Shown here: positions 1 to 8,795 of the stretch, piece by piece
Layout: each line of letters starts with the position of its first letter
Numbering within the stretch: position 1 is the first letter of the stretch
Assembly: GCF_000272105.2 (NCBI RefSeq)
Contig: NZ_AJZD02000007.1
Coordinates: 1 to 33,668 of the forward strand
DNA: 33,668 nt
Reading direction: 5' to 3'
DNA from: Vibrio splendidus 12E03
Lineage (GTDB): Bacteria > Pseudomonadota > Gammaproteobacteria > Enterobacterales > Vibrionaceae
Translations under genes and position numbers: made by a program
Notes under the pieces: model-generated
What the model was told of the DNA's origin: nothing
Databases searched by the model: none
The model's input: only the letters and a program-made list of their open reading frames with translations

Positions 1-57
1 TTAAATATTTTTTATACTTTAAAATATTTTGTAATTACTTTGTTTTCAAAGGTTTTA

Positions 58-71
58 TTGATTTACCTCAA
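58..71. promoter_or_regulatory. Upstream FNR-type box of grcA
   Basis: The sequence reads TTGAT-ttac-CTCAA, one mismatch from the FNR consensus TTGAT-N4-ATCAA. Its centre (64.5) lies 53 bp, about five helical turns, upstream of the second box. That spacing suits two FNR or FNR/CRP dimers on one face of the DNA. E. coli grcA (yfiD) is known to be FNR-activated from paired sites. Which protein binds here is inferred from sequence only. Confidence 0.6.
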
Positions 72-110
72 TATAATCACCTTTGTAAAAATATGGTTTT
101 TGGTTGTTTT

Positions 111-160
111 TTGACTTAAATCAATGTTAACCTTACTAATATTAGGTATATATTACCCAG
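111..160 (+). promoter_or_regulatory. grcA promoter with proximal FNR-type box
   Basis: The box at 111-124 reads TTGAC-ttaa-ATCAA, one mismatch from the FNR consensus, with its centre at 117.5. A plausible -10 element TATATT lies at 149-154, which puts the start site near 159-161. The box is then centred near -41.5 to -43, the classic class II FNR activating position. There is no good -35 hexamer, as expected for an activator-dependent promoter. The transcript would have a leader of about 60 nt before the ATG. Confidence 0.6.
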
Positions 161-222
161 CTCAATAAAAATCGAAAGTTAACACCATAATCAAACCACA
201 TTCAGTGGACTAGGAGATAGTT

Positions 223-600
223 ATGATCCAAGGTATTCAAATTACTAAAGCAGCAAACGATGACCTACTAAACTCAATCTGGCTACTAGATAGCGAGAAG
301 AATGAAGCTCGTTGTGTTGTTGCTACTGCAGGTTTCGAAGCTGACCAAGTTATCTCAGCTGCAGACCTAGGCGAGTACGAAAGCCGTGAAGTTGCAATCG
401 AAACAGCACCACGCATCGAAGGTGGCCAACACCTAAACGTTAACGTTCTTAAGCGTGAAACGCTAGAAGATGCAGTTGCTCACCCAGAGAACTACCCACA
501 GCTAACTATCCGTGTATCGGGTTACGCTGTACGTTTCAACTCTCTAACAACTGAACAGCAACGTGACGTTATCGCACGTACGTTCACTGAGTCTCTATAA
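223..600 (+). CDS. grcA: Autonomous glycyl radical cofactor GrcA (YfiD)
   Basis: GrcA is a small spare part for pyruvate formate-lyase. It replaces the oxygen-cleaved C-terminal glycyl-radical domain of PflB and so restores anaerobic pyruvate cleavage in the cytoplasm. The 125-residue product is close to the E. coli protein (127 aa). It carries the glycyl-radical signature RVSGYAVRF near the C terminus, with the radical glycine at Gly100. The start ATG is preceded by AGGAG at 212-216. The gene stands alone, between an AT-rich FNR-type promoter region and a bidirectional terminator shared with thrC. Two FNR-like boxes upstream fit induction at low oxygen. Identification is by whole-length resemblance to YfiD and is very secure. 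Confidence 0.96.
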   Translation: MIQGIQITKAANDDLLNSIWLLDSEKNEARCVVATAGFEADQVISAADLGEYESREVAIETAPRIEGGQHLNVNVLKRETLEDAVAHPENYPQLTIRVSGYAVRFNSLTTEQQRDVIARTFTESL

Positions 601-624
601 TTTTTAGAGCTTAAATTAGAATAC

Positions 625-653
625 AAAAACGGCGCTCATTGAGCGCCGTTTTT
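625..653. terminator. Bidirectional terminator between grcA and thrC
   Basis: A perfect 13-bp stem runs from 625-637 to 641-653, with core ACGGCGCTC/GAGCGCCGT and a 3-nt loop. It is flanked by an A run on one side and a T run on the other, so it can stop transcripts from grcA (+) and from thrABC (-). Confidence 0.9.
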
Positions 654-677
654 ATTTGTTCGAAAAACAAATGGACG

Positions 678-1961
678 TTACGGTTGAACTCGACGAAGCA
701 CAGCTTTTAGCGCTTCAAAATCGTTATCAAGATCTTCAGACAACAGCTCCATCGCCGCGTGTTTTGCTAGCGGGCCAGGCAGTTCGATATCAGAACCTAG
801 GATGTCATCAACCACTTCTTTGAATTTCGCTGGGTGTGCTGTACACAGGAACAAGCCAGTTTCGTTCTCTTGCAGTTGCTCTTCCAGTAGACGGTAAGCA
901 ATCGCACCATGTGGTTCACATAGGTAACCTTGTGCTTTTAGGTCGCGAACTGACTCAGCGCTCTGCTCGTCAGATACTTTACCTTTGCCTAGTGTATCTA
1001 AGCCCCAACCTTTCAGTTGGCAAAGTTCTTCGATACGAGGCCAGTTGTTTGGTTGGCTTACGTCCATCGCGTTCGATGTTGTCGCAACAGTCGGTTTTGG
1101 ATCCCATTGGCCTGTTTCTAGGTAACGAGGAACCGTGTCATTTTCATTGGTTGCTGCGATGAAACGCTTAACAGGTAGACCTAGCGCTTTAGCCAATAGA
1201 CCAGCTGTTAGGTTACCAAAGTTACCACTTGGTACAGAGATAACAAGGTTTTCACGTTGCTCTTTAGTCAGCTGAGAAGCCGCCTCAAAGTAGTAACAGA
1301 TCTGAGCCATTAAACGGCTGATGTTGATCGAGTTTGCCGAGTTAAGACCGATCTCTTTACGCAGTTCAGCATCATCAAATGAGTCTTTAACTAGCGCCTG
1401 ACACGCATCAAAGTCGCCATCAATCGCCACAGTGTGGATGTTCTTACCAAGCGTACAGAACAGCTTCTCTTGCAGTGGGCTGATCTTGCCTTTCGGGTAA
1501 AGAATCACAACATTAATGTCTTCCATGCCGTAGAAAGCATGCGCAACCGCCGCACCAGTATCACCTGATGTTGCCGTTAAGATAGTGATTTGACCACCAT
1601 CAGAAACAGCTGCTAAAGATTGAGCCATAAAGCGGCCGCCGAAATCTTTAAATGCCAGTGTTGGACCGTGGAAAAGCTCAAGCGCGTAAACGCCATCTTT
1701 TACTTGGTTGATTGGTGCAGGGAATTGGAACGCTGCATCCACCATTTGGTCGATCTGCTCTTTTGGTAGTTCATCACCAATCAATGCTGACAGAATCTTT
1801 GAGCTACGAGGGACAAAATCCTCTGCTAGCAGCGCATCGATATCATCAAACTTTGGCAGTTCAGATGGGAAAAATAGACCTTGATTACGGCCTAAGCCTT
1901 GACGAACGGCTTGGCCAAAAGAGACTTGTTCATCATTTTCTTTGATGTTGTACAGTTTCAT
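678..1961 (-). CDS. thrC: Threonine synthase
   Basis: ThrC is the last enzyme of threonine synthesis. It converts O-phospho-L-homoserine to L-threonine and phosphate using pyridoxal phosphate in the cytoplasm. The 427-residue length matches the E. coli family (428 aa). The PLP-binding lysine is Lys105 in [14 protein letters not shown], and the phosphate-binding stretch [10 protein letters not shown] and the loop VPSGNFGN are present. The N terminus [10 protein letters not shown] matches the family start. The ATG overlaps the thrB stop by four bases (ATGA), which implies translational coupling as the last gene of thrABC. Expression should follow the thr attenuator upstream. No defect is visible. 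Confidence 0.97.
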   Translation of the reverse strand: MKLYNIKENDEQVSFGQAVRQGLGRNQGLFFPSELPKFDDIDALLAEDFVPRSSKILSALIGDELPKEQIDQMVDAAFQFPAPINQVKDGVYALELFHGPTLAFKDFGGRFMAQSLAAVSDGGQITILTATSGDTGAAVAHAFYGMEDINVVILYPKGKISPLQEKLFCTLGKNIHTVAIDGDFDACQALVKDSFDDAELRKEIGLNSANSINISRLMAQICYYFEAASQLTKEQRENLVISVPSGNFGNLTAGLLAKALGLPVKRFIAATNENDTVPRYLETGQWDPKPTVATTSNAMDVSQPNNWPRIEELCQLKGWGLDTLGKGKVSDEQSAESVRDLKAQGYLCEPHGAIAYRLLEEQLQENETGLFLCTAHPAKFKEVVDDILGSDIELPGPLAKHAAMELLSEDLDNDFEALKAVLRRVQP

Positions 1962-2929
1962 AACTCACTTCCTGTAACGATCGAACCCTGCTTATCTAGG
2001 CGACAAACGTGAACGAATCCTTCTTCATTTTGTACGTAATTTTGTTCTAACCAGCGTGCAACACGCTCGGCGACATCTTGTTCTTTGCAAATGCTAAATA
2101 GAGTTGGACCGCTACCAGAAATACCAGTAGCCAGTGCCCCAGCCGACAGCGCATATTTACGAGCATCAGCAAACCCTGGAAGCAGTTTCTCACGATATGG
2201 TTCAGCGATCACGTCTTTGATCATCTTCGCAGCCAGTTCAGGTTGACCTGAATGACACGCGTGGATAAAGCCCGCTAAATGGCGACCATGAGCAATCACA
2301 TCCTGGCGACGATATTGAGAAGGTAGAATCTCGCGAGCTTCTGCCGTTGAAACCTTAATGCCCGGATACGCCATTACCCAGTACCAGTCATCAAAACACG
2401 GTACTTCTTGACTAATGATACCTAGCTCTTCCAGCATTAATTGCACACCACCAAGGTAACAGGGTGCAACGTTATCGTAGTGGATACCGCCTGAAATTTT
2501 ACCTTCCATTTCGCCCATCAGAGCAAGCAGTTCAGTTTCATTCAGTGGCTGACCATGAAAACGGTTTAAAGCATCCAGTGCCGCGACAATTGAACAGGCA
2601 CTTGAACCTAAACCAGAACCAATAGGCATGTTCTTTTCTAGTGTCATTTCCAAAGGCTTTAGCGCAACGCCTTTTTTATCGAGCTCTCGAGAGAACACAA
2701 CCCAGCAGTCGTAAACGATGTTTTCTTTGGTTTCAGTTGGCAGCTTAGAAACAAAACTGCCTGCTGTTTTTAGTGAGAATGATTCATCACCTGCTTTAAC
2801 CATAACTCGGTCACCGAGCAGCGTGCCATCCACTGGAGACACAGCGGCCCCCAGCACATCAAACCCTACACTGACATTGCCGATTGATGCAGGTGCATAA
2901 ACAACAACATCCATATCACTTGAACTCAT
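1958..2929 (-). CDS. thrB: Homoserine kinase
   Basis: ThrB is a GHMP-family kinase that phosphorylates L-homoserine with ATP to give O-phosphohomoserine, the ThrC substrate. The ATP loop [10 protein letters not shown] lies at about residues 102-111. The N terminus [20 protein letters not shown] and the C-terminal motif [11 protein letters not shown] are typical. The reading frame can be opened at a TTG at 2950, inside thrA. I prefer the ATG at 2929, which has AGGAG about 10 nt upstream and starts 2 nt after the thrA stop, giving 323 residues. A later in-frame ATG at 2914 (MDVVVYAP) is the other candidate and would give 318 residues, nearer the usual length. The gene overlaps thrC by four bases. 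Confidence 0.95.
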   Translation of the reverse strand: MSSSDMDVVVYAPASIGNVSVGFDVLGAAVSPVDGTLLGDRVMVKAGDESFSLKTAGSFVSKLPTETKENIVYDCWVVFSRELDKKGVALKPLEMTLEKNMPIGSGLGSSACSIVAALDALNRFHGQPLNETELLALMGEMEGKISGGIHYDNVAPCYLGGVQLMLEELGIISQEVPCFDDWYWVMAYPGIKVSTAEAREILPSQYRRQDVIAHGRHLAGFIHACHSGQPELAAKMIKDVIAEPYREKLLPGFADARKYALSAGALATGISGSGPTLFSICKEQDVAERVARWLEQNYVQNEEGFVHVCRLDKQGSIVTGSEL

Positions 2930-2931
2930 TC

Positions 2932-5391
2932 CTAAACTCCTAATTTCCAACCAAGAGTACGCATCACATCAGAGAATACGCCTGCTGCTGTAACTTCAGT
3001 ACCAGCACCGTAACCACGCAATACTAGAGGGATCGGTTGGTAGTAACGGCTATAGAATGCTAATGCGTTCTCGCCATCTTTAATCTTGAACATTGGGTCG
3101 TCGCCATCAACAGCTGCGATACGAACTTTACACTTACCATCGGCTATTTCACCAACATAACGAAGTACTTTGCCTTCTTCTGCTGCGATCGCTGACTGTT
3201 CTTGGAAGTAAGCATCCGCTTCTGGCAAGCGAGCCATAAACTCTTCAACCGTGCCTGAATCATCAAAACCCGGTGGCAATGCTTGGTCAACTTCAACATC
3301 TTCAAGCTCAAGTGCCATGCCCGCTTCACGAGCAAGAATAAGCAGCTTACGCGCAACGTCCATACCAGACAGATCATCACGAGGATCCGGTTCAGTAAAG
3401 CCGTTATCTTTTGCAATGTTGGTTGCTTGACTGAGTGTCATACCTTCATCAAGCTTACCGAAGATGTAAGACAGTGAACCAGAAAGAATGCCGTTGAATT
3501 TCTCCAGTTCATCACCTGCAGAGATTAGGTTCTGTAGGTTTTCGATGACCGGTAGGCCAGCACCTACTGTTGTCTCGTACATCAACTTACGACGTGAATT
3601 ACGTGCAACTTCACGAAGCTGATGGTAGTAAGCCATGCTCGCTGTATTTGCTTTCTTATTTGGTGTTACCACGTGGAAACCAGCCGCTAGGAAATCAGCG
3701 TATTGCGCCGCAATTCCTTCGCTAGACGTACAATCAACCAATACTGGATTGATAATGTGGTTACGTTGAACAAGTGCATTTAAGCGCGCTAAGCTAAACT
3801 CCTCTGTCGCGCTCGACATGCGATCACGCCACTGCTCTAGCGGTAGACCATCGCTGTCTAGCAACAAACCTTTGCTGTTTGCTAAACCACATACGCGAAT
3901 CACGATGCCTTTTTCAGCCAGTTTGCCTTGCTGACGTTGGATCTGGTCAACAAGCTCACCACCAACACCACCAACACCAACAACGAATACATCAAGGAAG
4001 TGCTTAGAGTTAAATAGGTTCTCGTGACACGCTTTGATCGCTTCAGAGATTTTGTCTTCAGGGATAACCGCTGAAATAGCGCGCTCTGAAGAACCTTGAG
4101 CGATAGCAACAATGTTGACGTTCACTTCTGCTAAAGAAGAGAAGAATTGAGACGCCACGCCACGTGAAGTGCGCATACCGTCACCCACCAGCGTTACAAT
4201 CGCAACGTCATCCATGAACTCAACCGGCTCTAACAGGCCATCTTTAAGTTCAAGTTCAAACGCGTCTGACAACACTTGTTTCGCTTTCACTTTGTCAGCA
4301 GATTCAATACAGAAGCTGATGCTGTACTCAGAAGAAGATTGAGTAATAAGGACAATAGAAACTCCAGCAGAAGACATCGCGCCGAATACACGACTCGCCA
4401 TACCTACCATGCCCTTCATACCTGGGCCTGATACGTTAACCATCGTTAGGTCGCTTAGCGTCGTAATACCTTTAATTGCTAGGTTATCTTCGCCAGTGTC
4501 TTGGCCAATCAAAGTACCCGCACCCTGTGGGTTGAAGCTGTTTTTGATTAGACAAGGAATATGGAATTGCGCGATAGGAGCGATAGTCTTCGGATGTAGA
4601 ACCGAAGCGCCGAAGTAAGAAAGCTCCATCGCTTCTTGATAGCTTAGCGATTTAAGAAGACGAGCATCATCCACTAAACGCGGGTCACAGTTGTAAACGC
4701 CGTCTACATCTGTCCAGATCTCACAGCAATCAGCACGTAGACACGCTGCTAGCACTGCAGCTGAATAATCAGAGCCGTTACGGCCAAGTGTAACTAGCTC
4801 ACCTTTATCGTTACCAGCTGTAAAGCCCGGCATGATATTTACGTGACCTTTAGGAAGTGGCGATTGACGGAAGTTCTGAGTTGAAACATCCACATCGACC
4901 ATAGCTTCAAGGTGATCACCTTTAGCGTATAGGTATTGAACTGGGTCAATCAGGCTTGCTGGTTGGCCTTTCGCTTCAAGTACCGCTTTCATCAACTGGA
5001 TTGAGATTCGCTCACCTTTACTGATGATGCGAGCATTAACATGGTTCGGGCACATGCCCAGCAGGTTAATGCCGTTTACGAACTGTTTTAGCTGAGCAAG
5101 AGAAGTATCAACCTGCTCTTGGAACGCAGAACCATCAATAGAAGGAACAACGGCTTGAATATCTGCAAACAGTGCAGCGAATGAGGATTCGATCTCTGTA
5201 ATCTGTGCGTCTGCTTCACCATTTTTAAGTGCAGCTTCAATTACAGCGACCAACTTATTGGTTGTTTTTCCTGGAGCCGATAGTACAACGGCTAGCTCTT
5301 CTTGCTGGGCATTATTAGCGATGATATCAGCCGCTCGTAAAAAACGATCTGCATCAGCTAATGATGAACCTCCAAACTTTAAAACGCGCAT
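2932..5391 (-). CDS. thrA: Bifunctional aspartokinase I / homoserine dehydrogenase I
   Basis: ThrA catalyses both the first step (aspartate to aspartyl phosphate) and the third step (aspartate semialdehyde to homoserine, NAD(P)H) of the threonine branch. The aspartokinase domain occupies about residues 1-295, starting [10 protein letters not shown] with the KFGGSS motif. Two ACT-type regulatory repeats span about 310-455 and would sense threonine. The homoserine dehydrogenase domain follows, with the nucleotide loop VGVGGVGG at about 471-478 and the catalytic segment [13 protein letters not shown]. The 819-residue length fits E. coli ThrA (820). The ATG at 5391 is chosen because it has GGAG six bases upstream and matches the family start; an upstream in-frame ATG at 5403 would add only four residues. 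It is the first large gene of the attenuated thr operon. Confidence 0.97.
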   Translation of the reverse strand: MRVLKFGGSSLADADRFLRAADIIANNAQQEELAVVLSAPGKTTNKLVAVIEAALKNGEADAQITEIESSFAALFADIQAVVPSIDGSAFQEQVDTSLAQLKQFVNGINLLGMCPNHVNARIISKGERISIQLMKAVLEAKGQPASLIDPVQYLYAKGDHLEAMVDVDVSTQNFRQSPLPKGHVNIMPGFTAGNDKGELVTLGRNGSDYSAAVLAACLRADCCEIWTDVDGVYNCDPRLVDDARLLKSLSYQEAMELSYFGASVLHPKTIAPIAQFHIPCLIKNSFNPQGAGTLIGQDTGEDNLAIKGITTLSDLTMVNVSGPGMKGMVGMASRVFGAMSSAGVSIVLITQSSSEYSISFCIESADKVKAKQVLSDAFELELKDGLLEPVEFMDDVAIVTLVGDGMRTSRGVASQFFSSLAEVNVNIVAIAQGSSERAISAVIPEDKISEAIKACHENLFNSKHFLDVFVVGVGGVGGELVDQIQRQQGKLAEKGIVIRVCGLANSKGLLLDSDGLPLEQWRDRMSSATEEFSLARLNALVQRNHIINPVLVDCTSSEGIAAQYADFLAAGFHVVTPNKKANTASMAYYHQLREVARNSRRKLMYETTVGAGLPVIENLQNLISAGDELEKFNGILSGSLSYIFGKLDEGMTLSQATNIAKDNGFTEPDPRDDLSGMDVARKLLILAREAGMALELEDVEVDQALPPGFDDSGTVEEFMARLPEADAYFQEQSAIAAEEGKVLRYVGEIADGKCKVRIAAVDGDDPMFKIKDGENALAFYSRYYQPIPLVLRGYGAGTEVTAAGVFSDVMRTLGWKLGV

Positions 5392-5421
5392 CCCTTTCTC
5401 CATAAGTCATAAAAATGGTAC

Positions 5422-5461
5422 AAAAAAAGGCCTGTATCTTGTTGGATACAGGCCTTTTTTT
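5422..5461 (-). terminator. thr operon attenuator terminator
   Basis: A perfect 17-bp hairpin pairs 5422-5438 with 5445-5461 around a 6-nt loop. Read on the minus strand it is GGCCTGTATC...GATACAGGCC followed by a run of T. It lies between the leader-peptide stop and the thrA ATG, so it is an intrinsic terminator inside the leader. That is the hallmark of transcription attenuation in amino-acid operons. Confidence 0.92.
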
Positions 5462-5494
5462 TAAAATCCGTTACTTAGCAGCCTGCCCCAACAA
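5439..5494 (-). promoter_or_regulatory. thr antiterminator pairing
   Basis: The minus-strand segment at 5494-5481 (TTGTTGG-gg-CAGGC, the last codons of thrL) can pair with 5453-5439 (GCCTG-tat-CCAACAA). That makes 12 base pairs around a small internal loop. The second segment is the 5' arm and loop of the terminator, so the two folds exclude each other. A ribosome stalled on the Thr/Ile codons would leave 5494-5481 free and allow read-through. A ribosome reaching the stop codon would cover it and let the terminator form. The pairing is read directly; the mechanism is inferred from the E. coli thr operon. Confidence 0.75.
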
Positions 5495-5552
5495 TGTTAA
5501 TGTCGGTAATAATAATGGTGGTGGTCATTACTAGGTGGCTTACGTGCTGCAT
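5475..5552 (-). CDS. thrL: thr operon leader peptide
   Basis: This is a 25-codon open frame beginning MQHVSHLV and ending VGAGC, followed by TAA at 5477-5475. Its centre reads Thr-Thr-Thr-Ile-Ile-Ile-Thr-Asp-Ile-Asn-Ile, so 9 of 25 residues are Thr or Ile, the two amino acids that control the E. coli thr operon. It ends just upstream of the terminator hairpin and its last codons form the antiterminator arm. The ribosome binding site is weak (CAGAG about 9 nt upstream). The product has no function beyond ribosome positioning. E. coli ThrL has the same design, and the run of Thr and Ile codons together with its placement make the call secure. Confidence 0.9.
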   Translation of the reverse strand: MQHVSHLVMTTTIIITDINIVGAGC

Positions 5553-5581
5553 ATCAAATTCTCTGCTTGTGCTTTACTCTA

Positions 5582-5611
5582 CGTGTATCAATTTTTACCA
5601 CTGGACGTCAA
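5582..5611 (-). promoter_or_regulatory. Candidate thrLABC promoter
   Basis: On the minus strand TTGACG (5611-5606) is followed after 18 bp by TACACG (5587-5582), about 30 bp upstream of the thrL ATG. The -35 is good and the -10 is poor, so the exact hexamers are uncertain. The position is what a short attenuator leader requires. Confidence 0.4.
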
Positions 5612-5782
5612 TGAAAAGTTGCGTTTTTTTTACATTCGCACCGTTTTTCAGAGCAAACCGTCATTTAAGGGATAAAACACCCTGTATAAACCTTCACTTA
5701 AGATACTGGATTTACTCATTGAATAGGCAGGAGTGATCAATTGCATATATGGTCATAACAAAATGCTATATCGATTGTGCGG

Positions 5783-5824
5783 CGAACGTACAAGTTCTGT
5801 GCTTTAATTGTACGATAACGTTCG
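5783..5824 (+). promoter_or_regulatory. Inverted repeat and extended -10 upstream of the putative outer-membrane protein
   Basis: CGAACGTACAA at 5783-5793 is repeated in inverse as TTGTACG (5808-5814) plus TTCG (5821-5824), interrupted by ATAACG. This gives an 11-bp stem with one 6-nt bulge. An extended -10 (TGC-TTTAAT, 5800-5808) falls in the loop, so a protein bound to the repeat would cover the promoter. The rest of the roughly 300-nt thrL-to-5857 gap shows nothing I can name. Confidence 0.4.
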
Positions 5825-5856
5825 AAGAACAACAATAATGACATCAGGAGTGGGAA

Positions 5857-6315
5857 ATGAAGAGATTACTTATTCTTTTGGCTTTTGCTATGCCTGTTGT
5901 TTGTTCAGCGAATAGCTTGCCTCTACTACCCAGCCAAATCGATAGTTCTTCTCATAAATTCTTTATCTCCACACAAAACGCATCGAGTGAAAGCTTCGAT
6001 ACTTGGAAGATAGACAGTGGCTACTCTTATAGCTTGTTTTCAGATGTGGATCTTTACGTCGGTACACGTATCAATAGTGCGGCACTAAAACAGGAGAGTG
6101 GATTCTTGAGTGGTATCAGTTATCAGTTATCAGAAAGAGTCTCTTTCAACAGTTCTCTGCACACCTATAAAGACGAGACCGAAGACAATGAGAAATCGGT
6201 AGCCGCAGAGGTTTCCAGCCGAGTGCAACTAACAGATAACCTAGATTTGCATGCCACCCTTGATTATGAAGAGTGGCAGCAAGGTGTTGAAGTGGGACTA
6301 GGGTTTCGCTTTTAG
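5857..6315 (+). CDS. Small exported protein, probable outer-membrane beta-barrel
   Basis: I do not recognise this family. The 152-residue product begins with a clear Sec signal peptide (KR, a hydrophobic core LLILLAFAMPVV, then CSA-N), so the mature protein should start near residue 20. The mature part has alternating polar and hydrophobic stretches (YSYSLFSDVDLYVGTRI, LDLHATLDYEEW) and ends in GLGFRF. A terminal Phe preceded by alternating residues is the usual sorting signal of outer-membrane barrels. At this size it could form about six to eight strands. AGGAG at 5846-5850 supports the start. It stands alone, divergent from thrL and convergent with the RraA-like gene. The barrel assignment is inference. 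Confidence 0.7.
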   Translation: MKRLLILLAFAMPVVCSANSLPLLPSQIDSSSHKFFISTQNASSESFDTWKIDSGYSYSLFSDVDLYVGTRINSAALKQESGFLSGISYQLSERVSFNSSLHTYKDETEDNEKSVAAEVSSRVQLTDNLDLHATLDYEEWQQGVEVGLGFRF

Positions 6316-6427
6316 TCTCTTTAGCTTGTTCTTTATTAACTGATTAGTGCGGATTGAGACCCAAACTTTCAGTACATCACAAACCATTCCCGGTTCTAAT
6401 CTATCAACGGCATTAAATTTGAGTCAG

Positions 6428-6913
6428 TTACGATTCAATTAACAACTCAGATGAAACTAACACACCATTCCAATCGGCATAAATATAGTCACCAGGCTGA
6501 ATCAGTTGATTATGTATAGAGAGCGTCACATTCACTTGGCCGACACCGCGTTTCTCTGTTTTGAATGGCGATGCACCTAACGCTTGAACGCCAAGGTCCA
6601 TTTGCGACATCATGCCTACATCACGCACCGCACCGTTTACAATCACGCCTTCCCAACCGTTTTCTATCGCGAGAATAGCGAGTTGATCGCCAAGCAGCGC
6701 CTTTTGGCATGAGCCATTTCCATCGACAACAAGCACTTTACCAATGCCATCAGTCTCTAAAACCTCGCGAACCTTGGAATTATCGTGATAACAACGAACT
6801 GTTACAATTTTTCCAAAGAACGCACCACGTTGACCGAAGTTCTGTAATGGTAGGTTAAGTAATGTGACTTTGCTTTCAAACTCATCACACAAGTCGGGTG
6901 TTATATCGTGCAT
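6428..6913 (-). CDS. RraA-fold protein, probable HMG/CHA-type aldolase
   Basis: The 161-residue protein belongs to the RraA / class II 4-hydroxy-4-methyl-2-oxoglutarate aldolase family along its whole length (NFG...[25 protein letters not shown]). E. coli RraA is a trimer that inhibits RNase E. Relatives with the metal-dependent aldolase and oxaloacetate decarboxylase activity carry a D-x20-R-D motif. Here that motif is intact as Asp76, Arg97 and Asp98, where E. coli RraA, as I recall it, has no matching acid and reads VRQ. The segment 110-130 ([14 protein letters not shown]) also resembles the Pseudomonas-type aldolase-like proteins more than RraA. GGAGG four bases before the ATG makes the start secure. 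It is a single gene; whether it acts on RNase E or on a keto acid is open. Confidence 0.85.
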   Translation of the reverse strand: MHDITPDLCDEFESKVTLLNLPLQNFGQRGAFFGKIVTVRCYHDNSKVREVLETDGIGKVLVVDGNGSCQKALLGDQLAILAIENGWEGVIVNGAVRDVGMMSQMDLGVQALGASPFKTEKRGVGQVNVTLSIHNQLIQPGDYIYADWNGVLVSSELLIES

Positions 6914-7218
6914 ATATCCTCCGTGAGTAAGGCGTTACCGGTTATGTCAGGCTAGCCTCTATGCTTTTATATGTTATTAAAATTAATCCTTTGTTTTCAT
7001 TGTTCTATGCTCAATTTATTACTCAATAAAAGTTGATTGAGCATATTTATCTACTAGACTCTTAAGACAGCTTTCAGCTTCCTTGGTTCATAATCCGGTC
7101 TTTAGCAGGCAAGATGTGCGAAGCATCTCGAATAATCATTCTTGTTTTGGTGCTAAATAGTCACCATAACATTGGTTAAGTTGTAGCCATACTATTAAAG
7201 TTTGTTGCGATACGGCAA

Positions 7219-7232
7219 TTGATGTAAATCAA
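7219..7232. promoter_or_regulatory. Perfect FNR consensus box upstream of arcA
   Basis: TTGATGTAAATCAA matches TTGAT-N4-ATCAA exactly. It lies 259 bp before the arcA ATG. In E. coli FNR activates arcA anaerobically, so the same control is likely here. The rest of the 578-nt region between the RraA-like gene and arcA (6914-7491) is AT-rich with a long arcA leader; I see no other gene in it. Confidence 0.75.
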
Positions 7233-7260
7233 CAAAGTGAATGGAATTAACATTCTCGCG

Positions 7261-7287
7261 TTGTTAGCATGCTGTTAACATTATAGA
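7261..7287 (+). promoter_or_regulatory. Candidate arcA promoter
   Basis: TATAGA at 7282-7287 with TTGTTA at 7261-7266 (15-bp spacer) would start transcription near 7294. That puts the FNR box near -68, a class I type distance. The spacer is short and E. coli arcA has several promoters, so this is only a candidate. Confidence 0.3.
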
Positions 7288-7491
7288 ATCCACTCCAATC
7301 ACTAAAAGAATGATTGAAAGGCGTACTGGATCTACGTTATTGGGCAATACTTCAAGGAAGGCAGATAGCTGGAAGTAAGTGTTTTTTTGAAAACTTTAAG
7401 TTATCATCAAAAATACATTACCTGTATGTTATGTTTTTGCCTAGAATTTATTCTATTAGCACAGTTTCGTCACAAATTTAGGTACCGCCAA

Positions 7492-8208
7492 ATGCAAACC
7501 CCGCAGATTCTTATCGTTGAAGATGAGCAAGTAACTCGTAACACTCTAAAGAGTATTTTTGAAGCAGAGGGATATGCTGTTTTTGAGGCTAGCGACGGTG
7601 AAGAGATGCACCAAGTGCTATCTGACAACCAAGTTAACCTTGTAATTATGGACATCAACCTTCCAGGTAAGAATGGCCTACTACTTGCGCGTGAACTACG
7701 TGAGCAAGCAAACGTAGCGCTTATGTTCTTAACTGGTCGTGATAATGAAGTTGATAAGATCCTTGGCCTAGAGATCGGCGCTGATGACTACATCACTAAG
7801 CCTTTCAACCCTCGTGAACTGACTATCCGTGCACGCAACCTTCTGAACCGTTCAATGAGCACAAGCTCTGTTCAAGAAGAGAAGCGTAGCGTTGAGAAGT
7901 ACGAGTTCAACGGTTGGGTACTAGATATCAACAGTCGTTCTCTGGTTAGCCCAGATGGCGAAGGCTACAAGCTACCTCGTTCAGAGTTCCGTGCTCTACT
8001 TCACTTCTGTGAGAACCCAGGTAAGATCCAAACACGTGCAGACCTTCTTAAGAAGATGACAGGCCGTGAGCTTAAACCACACGATCGTACTGTAGACGTA
8101 ACAATCCGTCGTATTCGTAAGCACTTTGAATCTGTTTCTGGTACGCCAGAAATCATTGCAACGATTCACGGTGAAGGCTACCGCTTTTGTGGTGACCTAG
8201 AAGACTAA
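7492..8208 (+). CDS. arcA: Aerobic respiration control response regulator ArcA
   Basis: ArcA is the cytoplasmic response regulator that, when phosphorylated by ArcB under low oxygen, represses respiratory and TCA-cycle genes and activates fermentation genes. The 238-residue protein is nearly the E. coli sequence throughout. The receiver domain covers about 1-120 with acidic pair Glu10-Asp11, phosphoacceptor Asp54 (VIMDINLPG) and Lys in TKPF. The OmpR-type winged-helix domain covers about 135-235 ([18 protein letters not shown]). The reading frame stays open upstream to 7387. The ATG at 7492 is chosen because it gives the family start [12 protein letters not shown] and has AGGT upstream. arcB lies close by on the opposite strand, unlike E. 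coli, where the two are unlinked. Confidence 0.97.
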   Translation: MQTPQILIVEDEQVTRNTLKSIFEAEGYAVFEASDGEEMHQVLSDNQVNLVIMDINLPGKNGLLLARELREQANVALMFLTGRDNEVDKILGLEIGADDYITKPFNPRELTIRARNLLNRSMSTSSVQEEKRSVEKYEFNGWVLDINSRSLVSPDGEGYKLPRSEFRALLHFCENPGKIQTRADLLKKMTGRELKPHDRTVDVTIRRIRKHFESVSGTPEIIATIHGEGYRFCGDLED

Positions 8209-8286
8209 TTCGATTCGCGCTTCTGACCATTTAGCACTACTCACCAGTAAGTACTTTGAACATTAGAAGCGTCATCAATAGTTGTT

Positions 8287-8320
8287 AAAAAGGGAGAATG
8301 CCAACGCATTCTCCCTTTTT
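8287..8320. terminator. Bidirectional terminator between arcA and the arcB lipoprotein gene
   Basis: A perfect 15-bp stem (AAAAAGGGAGAATGC / GCATTCTCCCTTTTT) closes a 4-nt loop, with A and T runs on either side. It serves arcA on the plus strand and the convergent lipoprotein gene on the minus strand. Confidence 0.92.
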
Positions 8321-8344
8321 TATTGTTCTTAATTGGATAAGGTT

Positions 8345-8788
8345 TTAGTAAACCGTATCCACCTTAACGTCTTTCTCTACTAACCACTTCACGGTTTCGC
8401 CATCTTTAAGTTCAACCGCTACATCAACAGGCTTGTCGCTGTCGATCTCTAGCTGCCATACAAACGCGACTTCCCATTGAGTTTCACTGTGTGTTCTTAA
8501 ATCAAGATCGTCAGCCGTTACCAACAAGGTGTCTGCACCCTGTTTAACCGTAACACTCTCAACCGCAAGCGTTGCTGGCAGTTGTGAATCTGACTCTAGG
8601 TAGATAGAACCATGCAGGGTCTTATCTTGAGTCTCGCCAATCGTTGGCATCTTGTTGTGCCAAAGGTTGCTTTTCATGGTAACTGTTGCTGCAGATACTT
8701 CGACTTGATTATCTTGCTGCCATTCTACTTGTGGCGTAGAACAACCCGCTAATGCCACTACACATGCGGCGAATGCTAATTTTTTCAT
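8345..8788 (-). CDS. Small lipoprotein downstream of arcB
   Basis: I do not recognise a named family. The 147-residue product starts MKKLAFAACVVALAGC, a type II signal peptide with lipobox LAGC and lipidated Cys16. No Asp follows the Cys (STPQ), so outer-membrane retention is likely. The mature part has no Cys and reads as beta-rich (EVAFVWQLEIDSDKPVDVAVELKDG), suggesting a small sandwich domain. The gene begins only 7 nt after the arcB stop, so it is probably cotranscribed with arcB. Its Shine-Dalgarno sequence would lie across the arcB stop codon. It ends at the arcA terminator. Any role beside ArcB is inference from position. Confidence 0.8.
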   Translation of the reverse strand: MKKLAFAACVVALAGCSTPQVEWQQDNQVEVSAATVTMKSNLWHNKMPTIGETQDKTLHGSIYLESDSQLPATLAVESVTVKQGADTLLVTADDLDLRTHSETQWEVAFVWQLEIDSDKPVDVAVELKDGETVKWLVEKDVKVDTVY

Positions 8789-8795
8789 TATTCTT

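Noticed and set aside
2930..2950. TTG start of thrB within thrA
   Set aside because: The ATG at 2929 has AGGAG upstream and begins 2 nt after the thrA stop; the TTG would add residues not found in ThrB proteins.
4409..4618. Plus-strand frames inside thrA, arcB, gltB and other long genes
   Set aside because: They are shadows of well-supported genes on the other strand or in another frame, with no ribosome sites or protein motifs.
5494..5736. 80-codon plus-strand frame antisense to thrL
   Set aside because: It lies across the thr leader and promoter, has no ribosome site, and the minus-strand attenuator explains the region fully.
7387..7491. In-frame extension of arcA by 35 codons from a TTG
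   Set aside because: The extension has no family match or ribosome site; ArcA of E. coli begins exactly at the ATG at 7492.
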